Below are positions 7,092-13,859 of a stretch of 64,000 nt of DNA, piece by piece. Made by a program: the position numbers and the translations under genes. Position 1 is the stretch's first letter, and the number at the start of each line of letters is the position of its first letter. Source of the DNA: Oscillospiraceae bacterium (GTDB lineage: Bacteria; Bacillota; Clostridia; Oscillospirales; Oscillospiraceae). Where the stretch lies: the NCBI GenBank assembly GCA_902778275.1, contig CACYXE010000009.1:1-64000 (forward strand). The letters run 5' to 3'. The notes below the pieces were generated by a model. That model was not told the DNA's origin. It saw only the letters and a program-made list of their open reading frames with translations, and made no database searches.

Positions 7092-8774
7092 ATGGCATAT
7101 TGTCCGAATTGCAAAAAAGAGCTGCCGGAGGGGTCCGACTTTTGTCCCGATTGCGGCCGGACGGCGGAAGCTCCCGAGAACAAGGAAGCAGTCGGTATGG
7201 GCAGGCTCACCTTTTTCAGGCAAAGCTGCCTCACGGCCAAGGCCGTAAAGACAAAAATCATCGTTGACGGCAAAACCGTTGCTGAGCTCAGGGAGAAACA
7301 AAAGATATCTGTCTCTCTTCCATACGGGACCCACAGTGTGACCATGAAGGCGCCGCTGGCTCCGTCTTATAAAACCAGCGTTGTACTGGACGCGAACCAT
7401 CGTGATGTACGCTGCGAGTTTGCGATCAACAAACGCAGCGGCAGGCCGGAGCCGGTCGTCATCCCCAACGGGAAAGCAAAGAAGGGAACAACATATTTGC
7501 AGCCGAAAGCACCCAGCAAAAAGTGGGAATGGATCCAGGGTATTGTACTCAGTCTGCTCTTTTTCGCGCTCATGGCTTACGCCAGCTGGCAATCAAACGG
7601 CCGGGGCATGAATGTTTGGACCATCCTCCTTCTGCTCGATACGGCCGCAGTTGCGGTCCTGTTGGTTCTGAAACACAGAAAAACGAAACTGTCTCGTTCG
7701 ACTGCAACAAAAAGGAGCGAAAACGGCATGACGCAGCTTCCGAATGATGAGATGAAGCAGGAGCCCGCGAAGGAACAGCCCGCAGAGAGTGCGGAACTTT
7801 CGTCCAAATCGATCTATCAAACGATCCTGGAAAATTTGCAGGAGGGAGAACTGCCCCAGGGTTTCCATATCCAGTGCGGCGATGAAAAGAGCTCCGGGGT
7901 CAAGTTTGCACCGGGAGCCATGGACGGCATACTCCTCTATCATACGACGCCATACGCTGCCGATGAAGAGACGCAGCAGCAGATCCTGCAGGCGCTGAAG
8001 CTGATCTCCGACGAGGATAACGCCAGCAACATTCCGCAGATCATGGATATATTTGAAAAGCTGACGAGCAAAAGTTCCATCGTGAAGTTGTACGATACCA
8101 TTGTCCGCGTCATGTTGTCCAATCTCCAGACGCTGGATCTGGAAAGGCTTCTGAGGTTTGGAGATTTTCTGATCTCTTACGGCACCAAATTCATGCCGGT
8201 CAAAATGGGTCTCACCCTGCTCTCCATCTTCAATGATAAAATCCCATTCGTGAAAGAAGTTCACCTGACGCTCGGCGCCTATGAGGAGTTTACCTGGTTT
8301 GCGGCGAGATATCTGTCCTCCGGCGCCTGCGAGGACGGAAATCAGGCGCTGTTTGACCTGGCCCGGCATGTTCACGGCTGGGGCCGGATCCATGCGGCAC
8401 ATTATCTGGAACCCGAAACCCGGGAGATCAGCGACTGGCTTTTGTATGAAGGGGCAAAGAACACAGTCCTCCCCCAGTATTCGGCGGACCTCTGCCTGAT
8501 GAAGGCCGGCGCGGAGGAGCGCTTGAACGAGGGCGTATCCGAAGCGGAATTTACAGCGATCAGCTTTCTTCTGGAGTCTGCGCTGGAGAAGGACGGGCCT
8601 TGTCCGGGCCTGGGCTTCTCAGACGCCGGCCTGCTCCCGGCATATCTCCGTGCCGCAAAGCAGTTTCCGCTCAACCGGGACTTGATCCAAAGCGTGCGTG
8701 ACTGGAGCAAAGCCTGGCAATTGGATCCGCAGATCGCGGAAGCGGCAGAACAGCTGCTCCAAACTTCGGAATAA
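7092..8774 (+). CDS. Zinc-ribbon membrane protein with large unknown C-terminal domain
   Basis: 560 residues. Residues 4-22 form a zinc ribbon (CPNCKKELPEGSDFCPDCG). Residues about 45-115 look like a small beta-rich PEGA-like module (IIVDGKTVAEL...VSLPYGTHSVTMKAP). Two membrane helices follow (about 145-165 and 172-192), then a charged linker and a roughly 330-residue soluble alpha-helical region that I do not recognise (FHIQCGDEKSSGVKF onward). With two helices both soluble parts are probably cytoplasmic. It has its own promoter and a hairpin terminator behind it at 8873. Clostridia carry many zinc-ribbon/TM proteins of unknown role; no function is claimed. Confidence 0.8.
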   Translation: MAYCPNCKKELPEGSDFCPDCGRTAEAPENKEAVGMGRLTFFRQSCLTAKAVKTKIIVDGKTVAELREKQKISVSLPYGTHSVTMKAPLAPSYKTSVVLDANHRDVRCEFAINKRSGRPEPVVIPNGKAKKGTTYLQPKAPSKKWEWIQGIVLSLLFFALMAYASWQSNGRGMNVWTILLLLDTAAVAVLLVLKHRKTKLSRSTATKRSENGMTQLPNDEMKQEPAKEQPAESAELSSKSIYQTILENLQEGELPQGFHIQCGDEKSSGVKFAPGAMDGILLYHTTPYAADEETQQQILQALKLISDEDNASNIPQIMDIFEKLTSKSSIVKLYDTIVRVMLSNLQTLDLERLLRFGDFLISYGTKFMPVKMGLTLLSIFNDKIPFVKEVHLTLGAYEEFTWFAARYLSSGACEDGNQALFDLARHVHGWGRIHAAHYLEPETREISDWLLYEGAKNTVLPQYSADLCLMKAGAEERLNEGVSEAEFTAISFLLESALEKDGPCPGLGFSDAGLLPAYLRAAKQFPLNRDLIQSVRDWSKAWQLDPQIAEAAEQLLQTSE

Positions 8775-8872
8775 AAGGGATCGGCGCTTTTCACCTGTCA
8801 TTCTGCCTGGCGTTTCGATCGTTTTATGAATGCGTAATTATTTCTATAATCCGATAAGCACTCCCGAGAAGA

Positions 8873-8904
8873 GCAAAGCAGGGGCCGCCTGGCCCCTGCT
8901 TTGC
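8873..8904. terminator. Terminator hairpin, shared with the tRNA-Pro region
   Basis: A perfect 14 bp stem (8873-8886 with 8891-8904, loop GCCT) followed by CTTTT. The same hairpin sequence, slightly diverged, follows tRNA-Pro and its duplicated end (10820 and 10996). It ends the gene at 7092-8774 on the plus strand and could also stop minus-strand transcription. Confidence 0.8.
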
Positions 8905-8985
8905 CTTTTGGAAAACCGCGCTATTATTGATACCAATGCACCCCACGTGTTGCGCGAGGTGCATTTTTGAGGCGGGGTGCATCCG

Positions 8986-9273
8986 TCAATCCCTGGCCGA
9001 AAGCAGGATCTCACCGGTAAAGGCGTCAACTCTATATTCATACTCAATGCTTCCGGATTCAAAATCCACCTCATACCATGAGGAACCAGCACCTCGATCA
9101 AGCTCAACATCAAAGTCTGTCACTTGATCTGCAGTCAATCCGGCGTGATCCAACGCGGCCTGCAGAGCGGCGTCCTTCCCAATCTTTTTAGGACCGCCAA
9201 AGGCGCAGCCGGAGGCGGACAAAACCAGGGCAAGAACAAGAACAAAAAGTATAATCTGTTTGAAGTGCTTCAT
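8986..9273 (-). CDS. PepSY-like lipoprotein
   Basis: 95 residues. A lipoprotein signal ends at the lipobox LSASGC (Cys about residue 23). The rest is one PepSY-type domain: AALQAALDHAGLTADQVTDF, then YEVDFESGSIEYEYRVDAFTGEIL. The start at 9273 has AAAGGAG nearby. PepSY domains often inhibit peptidases or sense envelope state. It follows the small gene at 9308 with 34 bases between, and both lie behind an ECF-type promoter, so it is probably an extracytoplasmic component of the sigma-factor stress response next door (inference). Confidence 0.85.
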   Translation of the reverse strand: MKHFKQIILFVLVLALVLSASGCAFGGPKKIGKDAALQAALDHAGLTADQVTDFDVELDRGAGSSWYEVDFESGSIEYEYRVDAFTGEILLSARD

Positions 9274-9307
9274 TTCTTTCTCCTTTGATCTTCGATTTGT
9301 AACGCCA

Positions 9308-9577
9308 TCAGGCGACGGCAGCCAGCGCGTCATCGGCCGGCTCCCACGGGCCATGGTCTTCACGATAAACTAACGGCTCCGTATAGATTCCCAAAACCTC
9401 ACCGCAACCGGCTTCAACATAGAACTCATATTTCATCCAGGATGTGCACACCAGGAAATGATAAAGGCCATCTTCGTGCTGTTTGAACTTGCAGTCGAAC
9501 TTTTCGTTTTCGATTCCGGCGTAGATAAGAGCGTTTTGCAGGGCCTGCTCAGAGCCCAGATCGGTAATTCTGTTCAT
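9308..9577 (-). CDS. Small PepSY-like protein, ECF regulon member
   Basis: 89 residues without a signal peptide. It resembles the PepSY repeat of its neighbours: ALQNALIYAGI, then YHFLVCTSWMKYEFYVEAGCGEVLGIYTE. An AAAGGAG site precedes the ATG at 9577. It is the first gene behind the minus-strand promoter at 9617-9641, whose sequence matches the one in front of the sigma gene. Whether it acts in the cytoplasm, as the missing signal suggests, is unclear. Confidence 0.75.
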   Translation of the reverse strand: MNRITDLGSEQALQNALIYAGIENEKFDCKFKQHEDGLYHFLVCTSWMKYEFYVEAGCGEVLGIYTEPLVYREDHGPWEPADDALAAVA

Positions 9578-9616
9578 GTTTTATCTCCTTTTTCGTTTTT
9601 GTGCTTTCATACAGTT

Positions 9617-9641
9617 GACGCAGAAGGAGAGAAAAGGTTAC
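9617..9641 (-). promoter_or_regulatory. Predicted ECF sigma promoter (PepSY operon)
   Basis: On the minus strand GTAACCTT (9634-9641), 12 bases, GCGTC (9617-9621). Both blocks and the spacer length are identical to the promoter in front of the ECF sigma gene at 10756-10780. AAC at -35 and CGTC at -10 are typical ECF features. Confidence 0.75.
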
Positions 9642-9648
9642 ACAAGAA

Positions 9649-9678
9649 AAAACAGGAGAGAAAAAACTCTCCTGTTTT
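9649..9678 (-). terminator. Terminator of sigma/anti-sigma operon
   Basis: Stem AAAACAGGAGAG (9649-9660) with CTCTCCTGTTTT (9667-9678), loop of six A, ending in a T-run on the minus strand just after the gene at 9687. Confidence 0.85.
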
Positions 9679-9686
9679 CTGAACAC

Positions 9687-10232
9687 TTAGCCAAGATCGA
9701 TATCACGAATCACAGTGAACCCGGAATTGCTGTTGACTTCGATCTCATATTCTCTGCCGCGCGGATCCTCAAATTCAATTTTATAGACATAAACCGCATC
9801 AAAAATGCTGCCGACGTAACGCAGATGGCGGTGGGCATAATCCACATGGAAATCTTCTGCCTGTTCTGCCCCCACCTCTTCCACCAAACAGGTATGGGCG
9901 GCTTCAACAGCCTGTTCTTTTGTCAGCTTCACTTTGCCGGATGCTGAGATATTCGATGGAATGAACAGGATCGAGCAGACGACAGCGGCGATGATCAGAA
10001 GGCTGCACAGCACGATCACCACTGTACGGATCAATGTTTTCTTATTAAAAGCCTTTCTGGCTTTTTGTACTGTTTCCAGTTTCGCCTTGCTGATGTCCGG
10101 ATCGGATAGTCTGGGATCATCCAGAATCGAACTGATCCTGCGGACATTCTCGAGCTCCCGTGCCACGAAAGCGGCTTCCGCATCTGTTGCGGTGCCTTCC
10201 CGCAGTTTTTTGTAAGCATCTTCGAAATTCAT
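9687..10232 (-). CDS. Membrane anti-sigma-like protein with C-terminal PepSY domain
   Basis: 181 residues from the ATG at 10232, which overlaps the sigma-factor stop (ATGA). The N-terminal 75 residues are helical and cytoplasmic in style (FEDAYKKLREGTATDAEAAFVARELENVRRI). One membrane helix follows (about 85-105), and then an extracytoplasmic PepSY-like domain (LTKEQAVEAAHTCL...YVYKIEFEDPRGREYEIEVN). Topology and coupling to an ECF sigma gene argue for an anti-sigma factor that senses an envelope signal. No classical ZAS zinc motif (HxxxCxxC) is present, so this would be a non-ZAS type. Role inferred from context. Confidence 0.75.
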   Translation of the reverse strand: MNFEDAYKKLREGTATDAEAAFVARELENVRRISSILDDPRLSDPDISKAKLETVQKARKAFNKKTLIRTVVIVLCSLLIIAAVVCSILFIPSNISASGKVKLTKEQAVEAAHTCLVEEVGAEQAEDFHVDYAHRHLRYVGSIFDAVYVYKIEFEDPRGREYEIEVNSNSGFTVIRDIDLG

Positions 10233-10732
10233 TGCTCTCCCTCCATAATGGTCCTGAGTTTCTCCCGAGCCCTGCAAAGCAGGACCTTTGTATTGGTTTC
10301 GCTTTTCCCGATGATCTCTGCTATGTTTTTGATCGAAAGGCCCGAAAAGTAAAAGAGCATCACGGCTTCCTTTTGCGTATCGGGAAGCAGATCGATCGCA
10401 CGATATAAAGATCGGTATTCCGCCCTGCGGATGATCGTTTCGATCACTTCTTCCCGGTCATCTGCCAGATCCTCCGGTATCTCTTCTCCCGTAAAGCGCT
10501 TGTCTCTTCGGCAGACGCTGATAAACTCGTTGCGGCAGACAGTCAGCAGCCAGGGTTTGAAATCGCGGATCGAATCGTCAGACATGCTCAGCGCTTTGAA
10601 AAAAGCGTTGGATACGATATCCTCCGCAACAGTTCGGTTCCGGCAGAGAGAAATCGTATACAAAAGCGCCTCGTTATAATATTGTGAAAACAGTTGATCA
10701 ATAATATCGGGCTTCATAAACTGCTGCCACAT
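10229..10732 (-). CDS. ECF-type RNA polymerase sigma factor
   Basis: 167 residues. Region 2 is seen in YNEALLYTISLCRNRTVAEDIVSNAFFKAL...PWLLTVCRNEFI, and region 4 in LPDTQKEAVMLFYFSGLSIKNIAEIIGKSETNTKVLLCRAREKL, a helix-turn-helix. It directs RNA polymerase to a small regulon, likely including itself and the PepSY genes, since both start regions share GTAACCTT-N12-GCGTC. The ATG at 10732 has AGGAAA upstream; an ATG five codons in is an alternative. Translationally coupled to the anti-sigma-like gene. Confidence 0.93.
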   Translation of the reverse strand: MWQQFMKPDIIDQLFSQYYNEALLYTISLCRNRTVAEDIVSNAFFKALSMSDDSIRDFKPWLLTVCRNEFISVCRRDKRFTGEEIPEDLADDREEVIETIIRRAEYRSLYRAIDLLPDTQKEAVMLFYFSGLSIKNIAEIIGKSETNTKVLLCRAREKLRTIMEGEQ

Positions 10733-10755
10733 CTTTCATTATTTCCTGTTAAACA

Positions 10756-10780
10756 GACGCGGGAACGGCAATAAGGTTAC
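10756..10780 (-). promoter_or_regulatory. Predicted autoregulated ECF promoter
   Basis: Minus strand GTAACCTT (10773-10780), 12 bases, GCGTC (10756-10760), about 24 bases upstream of the sigma-factor start. Identical blocks and spacing occur at 9617-9641. Confidence 0.75.
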
Positions 10781-10819
10781 ATACAATATTAAAAAACCTG
10801 CAAAAACATTATATCAAGG

Positions 10820-11051
10820 GCAAAGCAGGGGCCGCCTGGTCCCTGCCTGCTCTTTGGTCCGAGTAGAGGGACTTGCCTGCATTTTTCGCCTTGCGGGAGA
10901 CGGCGAAAAATCATAGTATCGCCCAGTGTGCGCACTGGACGATGAACGCCCCACCGGGGCGTTCGACTTTGATTCAAGTCCCTCTCCCGGGAAGAGCAAA
11001 GCAGGGGCCGCCTGGTCCCTGCCTGCTCTTTGGTCCGAGTAGAGGGACTTG
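10820..11051 (-). repeat. tRNA-Pro 3'-end duplication with three-hairpin insert
   Basis: A 56 bp stretch (3' half of the tRNA T-arm, acceptor strand, CCA and terminator hairpin) occurs identically at 10820-10875 and 10996-11051. Between them sits a core with three hairpins (10882-10910, 10918-10943, 10944-10964), flanked by an 11 bp perfect inverted repeat of the T-arm (10865-10875 and 10975-10985). A related element with the tRNA-Ser end lies at 36983-37116. See findings. Confidence 0.8.
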
Positions 11052-11106
11052 AACCCCCGACCTGATGGTCCCAAACCACCCGCGCTACCAACTGCGCTAT
11101 ACCCGG
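11031..11106 (-). tRNA. tRNA-Pro (anticodon UGG)
   Basis: Complete cloverleaf on the minus strand: acceptor CCGGGTA pairs with TACTCGG, D-arm GCGCAGTTGGTAGCGC, anticodon loop TTTGGGA (TGG), T-arm GGGGGTTCAAGTCCC, discriminator A and an encoded CCA. Confidence 0.95.
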
Positions 11107-11247
11107 TCATGTTCTTTGTGCCCTCGCATTATACCGCATCCGCGGCGGGGGCGCAAGGGTTTTCTGTGCGGCGGCGAAGCGGCCGAGACCATTCGATCCG
11201 ACAACTCTCACCCAGAAAATACTAAGAAAACTTAAGATTCCCTCAGA

Positions 11248-11276
11248 TTGACATTGTTTTCGCTTCGCGATATGAT
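11248..11276 (+). promoter_or_regulatory. Strong sigma-A promoter of surface protein gene
   Basis: TTGACA (11248-11253), 17 bases, TATGAT (11271-11276). The leader to the start codon at 11392 is about 110 bases. The rest of 11107-11391 shows no other clear feature. Confidence 0.85.
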
Positions 11277-11391
11277 GGGAATACAGAACGACGCTCGAAA
11301 AACGGGAACCTTTTTCCTGTCGACGCCGTCGGATTCAGTATAGCGATGTCCATTGGCTCCGCAGTTTAAGGAAAGGATATGCGATCTCACC

Positions 11392-12756
11392 ATGAAAACG
11401 ATATGGAAACAGATTTTTTCGCTGGCGCTGGTTTTCTGCCTGCTGGCCGCCTTGGGCGTGACCGCTCACGCTGATAAAAACGTCACCGTCTCCGCCACTA
11501 TCGGAAAGGAGTTTGAGTACTCCGAGACGATAAACGCCGAGCTCAAGTCCATGCAGATCCGCGGCGAATGCCCCGGCCTGGTCTTCGGCACTGTCACAAA
11601 CGGCTTTAAGATCTTCGGCACGCCGACCACCACAGGCACCTACACGCTGCAGACCATTGCCGAGAAGAAGGACGGCGGCACCGATACCTACACGGTCACG
11701 ATCAACGTCAGCGCCGAAGGCAGCCAGAACAGTTCCGGGCAGCAGGCCACCGTCGTCACGGACAACGGCACCAATCCCGTCGTCCCCGCTGTGATCAACA
11801 ACGGCGAGGTCACCATCACCAAGCATCCCACCGGTGAAACGGTGGAGGAAGGGGGCCGGGCCCTGTTCGTTGCCCGGGCCGAAAACGCCGACAGCTTTAA
11901 CTGGGGCCTGTACAATCCGGCCACAGACGATTACTACACCTCCTCCCAGGCCCTGGGCCATTTCGCCGGTCTGGATGTGGAAGTGGAGGGTGACGCCAGC
12001 GATACCACGCTGATCCTGTCCAACATCCCCTATTCGCTGGACGGCTGGTTTGCGGAAGCCCGCTTCTTCGGGACAGATAAAACCAACCGTGCCTTCTCCA
12101 ACGGCGCTCGCATCACCGTCATCAGCGAAACGATGCATACCCCCAGCATCACCACGCAGCCCAGCGGCGCGAGCCTGGAGCGCGGGAAAACCACGACTCT
12201 CTCCGTGACGGCTTCCGCCCCGGACGGTGCCAATACCCTGCGGTATCAGTGGTATAAAAACGACACCAACAAGAATTCCGGCGGAACCCCTATCAGCGGC
12301 GCCACCTCCTCCAGCTACACGCCGCCCGAGACCACCGGGACCACCTACTACTATGTGAACGTGTGGAGCGCGGACGCCACACGGGAAAGCACCCATGTAA
12401 ATTCCGCAGTCGCCGCTGTGGAATATCCCGCCGCGCCGACGCCTGCGCCCACTTCCGCCCCCTCCGGCGGCCAGGGCGGGCAGGACGGGCAGGCCAACAT
12501 CGTAAGTGACGGCGGCGGCCAGCAGGGCGGGACCGCCGGGCAGGCCGGCGGCAATGCCGCGGCGCAAAATAACGAGCCGTCCTCCGGCGGGTCTAACCCG
12601 GCGGTAGTGACCACCCCCGCGCCGCAGAGTAATTCCTCCGCCGCCCGCAGCCACACGGGAATCATCGTGCTGATCCTGGTCCTGGCCGCTGTCCTGCTGG
12701 CAGCCTGCGTTTCGCTGTTTATCCTGAAGAGAAACGGCCGTTACGATGATGAGTAA
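11392..12756 (+). CDS. Secreted Ig-like domain surface protein with C-terminal membrane anchor
   Basis: 454 residues. A signal peptide (MKTIWKQIFSLALVFCLLAAL, cut near AHA) is followed by a putative-Ig beta domain (residues about 30-105, ending FGTPTTTGTYTLQTIAE) and two further Ig-like segments, the last resembling the bacterial Ig pattern ITTQPSGASLERGKTTTLSVTA...YQWYKND. A Gly/Gln/Ala/Pro-rich stalk (about 345-415), a membrane helix and the basic tail KRNGRYDDE complete it. No sortase motif is seen, so it is held by the helix, with most of the protein outside. The start lies after AAGGAAAGG at a longish spacing. Ligand unknown; adhesion or wall scaffolding is plausible. Confidence 0.85.
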   Translation: MKTIWKQIFSLALVFCLLAALGVTAHADKNVTVSATIGKEFEYSETINAELKSMQIRGECPGLVFGTVTNGFKIFGTPTTTGTYTLQTIAEKKDGGTDTYTVTINVSAEGSQNSSGQQATVVTDNGTNPVVPAVINNGEVTITKHPTGETVEEGGRALFVARAENADSFNWGLYNPATDDYYTSSQALGHFAGLDVEVEGDASDTTLILSNIPYSLDGWFAEARFFGTDKTNRAFSNGARITVISETMHTPSITTQPSGASLERGKTTTLSVTASAPDGANTLRYQWYKNDTNKNSGGTPISGATSSSYTPPETTGTTYYYVNVWSADATRESTHVNSAVAAVEYPAAPTPAPTSAPSGGQGGQDGQANIVSDGGGQQGGTAGQAGGNAAAQNNEPSSGGSNPAVVTTPAPQSNSSAARSHTGIIVLILVLAAVLLAACVSLFILKRNGRYDDE

Positions 12757-12762
12757 TAATAC

Positions 12763-12791
12763 TTGTCTCTGCTGTCCCTTTCCGCTATAAT
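12763..12791 (+). promoter_or_regulatory. Sigma-A promoter inside modular repeat copy 2
   Basis: TTGTCT (12763-12768), 17 bases, TATAAT (12786-12791). The -10 box is the first hexamer of the hairpin repeat, so the repeat hairpins would form the leader of the DUF362 mRNA. Confidence 0.6.
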
Positions 12792-12928
12792 GACTATATG
12801 ATAGCGAAAAGCCAAAAAGCTTTTCGCCGCGTCGCTTTGCGGCGCAGCAAAACAGCCCTGCTGTTTTGCCATATATTCATTGCAATGAGCATCGGGCGAA
12901 TGATTCAAAGAATCATTCGCTGCCAAAC
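12786..12928 (+). repeat. Modular multi-hairpin repeat, copy 2
   Basis: Head TATAATGACTATATGATAG, then hairpins GCGAAAAGC/GCTTTTCGC (12804-12827), GCGTCGC/GCGGCGC (about 12828-12845), GCAAAACAGC/GCTGTTTTGC (12846-12868), a spacer, and GCGAATGATTC/GAATCATTCGC (about 12896-12920), which also occurs in copy 1. It ends in a half hairpin (TGCCAAAC) that is complete in copy 1. It lies between its promoter and the ribosome site of the gene at 12956. Confidence 0.75.
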
Positions 12929-12955
12929 TTGATACTTTATGAGAGGTGACAGTGT

Positions 12956-13810
12956 ATGGCATCCAAGGTTTATTTTACCAAAGAAATCACGCCTGAAAAG
13001 GTAGTTGAGCTGTTTAAGCTGCTGGGCATCGAGCTGCCCGGCAAGGTGGCCGTCAAGGTGCATTCCGGCGAGAAGGGCAATCAGAACTTTCTGCGTCCCG
13101 ACTTCTGGAAGCCCATGGTGGAGGAAGTCAAGGCCTTCGGCGGCGTGCGCGACCACACCGAGTCCCACCTGCAGCTGATTGAGTATCACGGCTGGAGCAA
13201 GGTCTTTGACGTGGATCTGATGGACGCCGAGGGTCCGGACGTGGTCTGGCCCATCCCCAACGGCAAGATCCTCAAGGAGAACCATCTGGGCAAGAACATT
13301 GAAAACTACGACTCCATGCTGGTGCTGGCCCACTTCAAGGGGCATCCCCAGGGCGGCTACGGCGGCGCGCTCAAGCAGCTGTCCATCGGCTGCGCCTCTG
13401 CCAAGGGCAAGGCGCTGATCCACTCCGGCGGCGCTTCCAACGATAACATTGACGCCTGGAAAAAGCACGCCAGCAATGTGGTCTTCCCCGAGGCCATGGC
13501 TGACGCTGCGTCTTCCGTGGTGGAGCATTTCAAGGGCAAGATCGCTTTCATCAATGTGGCGAAGAACCTGTCTGTGGACTGCGATTGCGTCGGCAACGCC
13601 GCGCCTCCCTGTATGAAGGACATCGGCATTCTGGCCTCTCTGGATCCTATCGCCATCGACCAGGCCTGCGTTGATATGGTCTACAGTTCCGACGATCCCG
13701 GTAAGGCCAAGCTCATCAAGCGCATCGAGAGCCGCAACGGCATTCACACCATTGAGGCCGCCGCGGACTTGGGCTTCGGCTCCCGTGAGTACGAACTGAT
13801 AGAGGTCTGA
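12956..13810 (+). CDS. DUF362 family protein, no ferredoxin domain
   Basis: 284 residues with the family signatures KVHSGEKGNQNFLRP, DHTESHLQLIEYHGW, NYDSMLVLAHFKGHPQGGYGGALK and VDCDCVGNAAPPCMKDIGILASLDPIAIDQACVD. Cysteines in the last block may bind a metal or cluster. The typical stretch between EVKAF and GGVRDHTESH (usually ending in VECNTAY) seems missing here, a possible in-frame deletion of about 10 residues. Start supported by GAGAGGTGA. DUF362 proteins are redox-linked but biochemically undefined. Transcribed with a leader holding the hairpin repeat; a strong terminator follows. Confidence 0.88.
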   Translation: MASKVYFTKEITPEKVVELFKLLGIELPGKVAVKVHSGEKGNQNFLRPDFWKPMVEEVKAFGGVRDHTESHLQLIEYHGWSKVFDVDLMDAEGPDVVWPIPNGKILKENHLGKNIENYDSMLVLAHFKGHPQGGYGGALKQLSIGCASAKGKALIHSGGASNDNIDAWKKHASNVVFPEAMADAASSVVEHFKGKIAFINVAKNLSVDCDCVGNAAPPCMKDIGILASLDPIAIDQACVDMVYSSDDPGKAKLIKRIESRNGIHTIEAAADLGFGSREYELIEV

Positions 13811-13824
13811 TCCTCTCACAAGTT

Positions 13825-13856
13825 AAAAGCTCCGAGGCATTCGCCTCGGAGCTTTT
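13825..13856. terminator. Bidirectional terminator
   Basis: Perfect stem AAAAGCTCCGAGGC with GCCTCGGAGCTTTT, loop ATTC, between convergent genes. Confidence 0.92.
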
Positions 13857-13859
13857 ATA

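Noticed and set aside
10789..11110. Open frames overlapping tRNA-Pro and its duplicated end
   Set aside because: They read through a tRNA gene and hairpins; the same kind of frame appears at the tRNA-Ser element because the DNA is related, not because of a protein.
12741..12962. Minus-strand open frame upstream of DUF362, and a similar one at 38091-38300
   Set aside because: Similarity between the two comes from the modular hairpin repeat; no ribosome site and the frames cross palindromes.
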